Below, piece by piece: positions 7,446-11,064 of a stretch of 11,064 nucleotides of DNA (position 1 is its first letter; each line of letters begins with the position of its first letter). The stretch lies in assembly GCA_030446945.1 (NCBI GenBank), contig JAUJMI010000081.1, positions 1-11,064 of the forward strand. Reading direction: 5' to 3'. A program made the translations under genes and the position numbers. Origin of the DNA: Longimicrobium sp. (GTDB lineage: Bacteria; Gemmatimonadota; Gemmatimonadetes; Longimicrobiales; Longimicrobiaceae). The notes beneath the pieces are model-generated. The model did not search any database and was not told where the DNA came from. It saw nothing but the letters and a program-made list of their open reading frames with translations.

Positions 7446-8201
7446 ATGGCTCCCGAAGCCACGTCGGACCAGCTCCTGGCGCGCGCCAAAGACGCATACG
7501 CGCGCAACGCGTACCTCGCCGCCCTGGCCGACCTGCAGCTGCTGGGGGAGCGGCACCCCGAGTTCCCGGACGTGCAGAACCTGATGGGGCTCTGCCTGTC
7601 GCTGGTGGGGCGCACGGACGAGGCGCTGGAAGCCTTCGGGCGGGCCACGGAGCTGAACCCGGGGTACGTGGAGGCGCACCTCAACCGCGCCATCACGCTC
7701 AACGACCTGGGGCGCACCGACGAGGCGCGCGAGTCGTTCGCCCGCGCGGCCGAGGCGGACGAGGAGAAGTCCGGGGGGCGCTTTCCCAGCGCTGCGGCGG
7801 CGCGGCTGGCCAACCTGCACCAGGACCTCGGCGACCTGTACGCCGAAGCCGGCGGGGTGGACGAGGCGATGGCCGAGTACCGCAAGGCGCTGGTGCTGCG
7901 CCCCCAGTTCCTGGACATCCGAAACAAGCTGGGCCGTCTTCTCGTGGAGGTGGGGCGGCACGAGGAAGCGGCGGCCGAGCTGCGCGGCGTGGTGGAAGCC
8001 CGCCCCTCCTTCGCCGCCGCGCGGGCCAACCTGGGGCTGGCGCTGTACCGCGCCGGCCGGGTGGAGGAAGCCGGGGCGGAGTGGCGCCGGACGCTGGAGC
8101 AGAACCCCGGCAACGCCCAGGTCTCGTCGTACCTGGGGATGCTGGAACGGCAGCGCGAGGGCGCCGCGGGGCCCTCGCGGACTTCCGTCGACGACCGTTG
8201 A
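7446..8201 (+). CDS. Tetratricopeptide repeat protein
   Basis: A 251-residue protein made almost wholly of TPR helical hairpins. Recognisable units include PDVQNLMGLCLSLVGRTDEA then LEAFGRATELNPG (41-73), VEAHLNRAITLNDLGRTDEA (75-94), LHQDLGDLYAEAGGVDEAMA with YRKALVLRPQF (124-155), RNKLGRLLVEVGRHEEA (159-175) and ARANLGLALYRAGRVEEA (192-209). A charged insertion with EADEEKSGG (103-111) interrupts the regular spacing. There is no signal peptide or membrane helix, so it is probably cytoplasmic. TPR proteins are scaffolds for protein-protein contacts, and no enzymatic domain is present. It begins the operon with a BamD-like lipoprotein 32 bp downstream, so a role in envelope assembly is plausible but only inferred. 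The exact partner cannot be named from sequence. Confidence 0.9.
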   Translation: MAPEATSDQLLARAKDAYARNAYLAALADLQLLGERHPEFPDVQNLMGLCLSLVGRTDEALEAFGRATELNPGYVEAHLNRAITLNDLGRTDEARESFARAAEADEEKSGGRFPSAAAARLANLHQDLGDLYAEAGGVDEAMAEYRKALVLRPQFLDIRNKLGRLLVEVGRHEEAAAELRGVVEARPSFAAARANLGLALYRAGRVEEAGAEWRRTLEQNPGNAQVSSYLGMLERQREGAAGPSRTSVDDR

Positions 8202-8205
8202 ACAA

Positions 8206-8224
8206 TGCCCCGCCCATCGGGGTA
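8206..8224 (+). other. Short hairpin in the TPR-bamD gap
   Basis: TGCCCCG (8206-8212) pairs with CGGGGTA (8218-8224) around the five-base loop CCCAT, with one G-T wobble. It lies 10 bases before the bamD start and has no T-run, so it is not a standard terminator. It could affect ribosome access to bamD or be a chance structure in GC-rich DNA. Confidence 0.3.
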
Positions 8225-8233
8225 CCGGCACCC

Positions 8234-8974
8234 ATGAGACCCAAGCTACTTACACGCTGCGCGCCGCTGGCCCTGGCCCTTGCGCTTTCCACCGCGGGGT
8301 GCTCGGTGTTCCGCGCCCCGCCCCCGCTCACTCCCGAGACCGCGTACCAGCGCGGGATGGCGGCGTACGAGGCACGGCGCTTCGGCCGCGCCGCGGAGCT
8401 GCTGCAGACCTGGGCGGATGCCGCGGCCGGCGACCCGCGCCTCCCCGACGGGCTGTACGCCCTGGCCCGCGCGCGCAGGGAGACGGGCGAGCACCTGATG
8501 GCAGCCACCACCTTTCTGCGCGTCGTGACGGAGTACCCGGCCAGCCCGCGCCAGGAAGACGCGCGCTTCGGGGTGTGCGAGGCGTACCGCACCCTGTCGC
8601 CCAAGACGGCGCTGGACCAGGAGAACACCGAGACGGCGCTCCTGTACTGCGGCTCGTACGTGGAGTACTACGGGCAGACCGCCCGCTCGGACCGGGCGCG
8701 CATCTGGGTGGCGGAGCTGCGCGACAAGCTGGCCCGCAAGTCGTTCGAGGCCGGGATGTGGTACTTCCGCCGCGGCGCCTTCGACGCTTCGGTGATCTAC
8801 TTCCAGCGCGCGGCCACCGAGTACCCGGACACCCCCACGGCCCCGCAGGCGCTGCTGCAGATGGCGCTCGCCTACGACCGCGTGGGGTACAAGGAAGAGG
8901 CGCAGGAGGCGCGGGCTCGGCTGCGGCAGAGCTACCCGCAGAGCCCCGAAGCGCGCACCCTTCCGCCGGCGTAG
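8234..8974 (+). CDS. bamD: BamD-like outer-membrane assembly lipoprotein
   Basis: A 246-residue lipoprotein with TPR repeats. A basic N-terminus and Leu/Ala-rich core end in STAGC, with Cys23 as the likely lipidated residue. The mature part starts TPETAYQRGMAAYEARRFGRA, the typical opening of BamD/YfiO proteins, and continues with repeats such as PDGLYALARARRETGEHLMA, FLRVVTEYPASPRQEDARF, KSFEAGMWYFRRGAFDAS and FQRAATEYPDTPTAPQALL. BamD sits on the periplasmic face of the outer membrane and works with BamA to insert beta-barrel proteins. The length fits the family (about 245 residues in E. coli). ATG 8234 is chosen because it gives the signal peptide; the frame is open far upstream but only as an overlap of the TPR gene. 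A related periplasmic TPR lipoprotein such as a CpoB/YbgF type is a weaker alternative. Ribosome site is weak (GGGG at 8219-8222). Confidence 0.85.
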   Translation: MRPKLLTRCAPLALALALSTAGCSVFRAPPPLTPETAYQRGMAAYEARRFGRAAELLQTWADAAAGDPRLPDGLYALARARRETGEHLMAATTFLRVVTEYPASPRQEDARFGVCEAYRTLSPKTALDQENTETALLYCGSYVEYYGQTARSDRARIWVAELRDKLARKSFEAGMWYFRRGAFDASVIYFQRAATEYPDTPTAPQALLQMALAYDRVGYKEEAQEARARLRQSYPQSPEARTLPPA

Positions 8975-8991
8975 GGGCGCCCGCCGGCGGA

Positions 8992-9576
8992 ATGCGGATC
9001 GGGGTCTTCGGCGGGACCTTCGACCCGCCGCACCTGGGCCACCTGGTGGTCGCCTCCGATGCGTGCGAGGCGCTGGGGCTGGGCCGCGTCCTCTGGATCC
9101 CCTCGGCCGTGCCGCCGCACAAGCTGCGCACCGTGCGGGCACCTGCCGAGGCCCGGCTGGAGATGGTGAGGGCCGCCATCGAGGGCGACACGCGGTTCGA
9201 GGCCGACGACGTGGAGCTGCGCCGCGCCGGGCCCTCGTACACGGTGGACACGCTGCGCGAGCTGGCGGCGCGCCACCCCGGCGACGAGCTGGTGCTGCTG
9301 ATCGGCGCGGACAACCTGCGCGAGATCTCCGGGTGGAGGGAGCCGCGCGAGATCCTGCGGCTGGCTCGCGTGGCGGTCCTCTCCAGGGACGGCGCCGGGG
9401 TGCCGCCGGACTCGCCCATCCCCGCCACCGCCGTGGCGGTGACGCGGGTGGACGTGTCGGCCACGGAAGTCCGCAGGCGCGCGGCGGCCGGAGAAACGAT
9501 TCGATATCTGGTTCCCGATGCGGTCCGCGCGCTGGTCGAACGCCGCGGGCTGTACCGGGAGCTTCCCCGTTTGTGA
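8992..9576 (+). CDS. nadD: Nicotinate-nucleotide adenylyltransferase
   Basis: A 194-residue cytoplasmic enzyme that joins nicotinate mononucleotide and ATP to give deamido-NAD and pyrophosphate (EC 2.7.7.18) in NAD biosynthesis. All family landmarks are present: [11 protein letters not shown] (7-17, holding the HxGH nucleotidyltransferase signature), PPHK (41-44), SYTVDTL (82-88), GADN (105-108) and the C-terminal VSATEVRRR (155-163), corresponding to the usual ISxTxIR motif. Length is normal. The ATG at 8992 starts directly at the [10 protein letters not shown] strand, so no earlier start is needed. It lies 17 bp after bamD and 16 bp before secA. In many bacteria nadD sits beside rsfS or proA, so this neighbourhood is less common. 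Confidence 0.96.
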   Translation: MRIGVFGGTFDPPHLGHLVVASDACEALGLGRVLWIPSAVPPHKLRTVRAPAEARLEMVRAAIEGDTRFEADDVELRRAGPSYTVDTLRELAARHPGDELVLLIGADNLREISGWREPREILRLARVAVLSRDGAGVPPDSPIPATAVAVTRVDVSATEVRRRAAAGETIRYLVPDAVRALVERRGLYRELPRL

Positions 9577-9592
9577 GGCGAAGGGAACGTCC

Positions 9593-11064
<1,472 letters not shown>

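Overview
The window is very GC-rich, coding-dense and reads entirely on the + strand. The partial SecA at the right edge carries two long insertions of the kind found in Bacteroidota and related FCB-group phyla. Together with the base composition, a lipoprotein BamD and a BY-kinase polysaccharide locus, this suggests a Gram-negative bacterium of Gemmatimonadota/Longimicrobium type. That placement is an inference from sequence style; no search was run.

Left part (15-5126): an exopolysaccharide/capsule export module. A complete glutamine-dependent asparagine synthetase-like amidotransferase comes first. It is followed by a short Wza-type export protein with a signal peptide and one SLBB domain, and, two bases later, a fused Wzz/BY-kinase with a C-terminal tyrosine cluster. 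The three probably form one operon. Glycosyltransferases, polymerase and flippase are not in the window and may lie upstream.

Middle (5127-7370): a decayed patch. A 165-bp spacer carries a long imperfect inverted repeat. Two tandem, mutually similar genes follow, both of the uncharacterised nucleotidyltransferase family NTP_transf_5 (PF14907). Each can be read only by switching frame: about two switches in the first copy and about eight in the second. All flanking genes are intact, so this is either real tandem pseudogenisation or a local cluster of indel errors.

Right part (7380-11064): a separate housekeeping operon. A candidate promoter with a 9-bp inverted repeat across its -10 region precedes a cytoplasmic TPR protein, a BamD-like outer-membrane assembly lipoprotein, NadD (NAD biosynthesis) and the first 490 codons of SecA. 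The short gaps (32, 17 and 16 bp) suggest co-transcription, linking protein export and outer-membrane assembly with one NAD-synthesis enzyme.

I saw no CRISPR array, IS element, tRNA, rRNA or clearly new multi-gene system. The most notable things are the paired, frame-broken nucleotidyltransferase genes and the inverted repeats flanking that patch.
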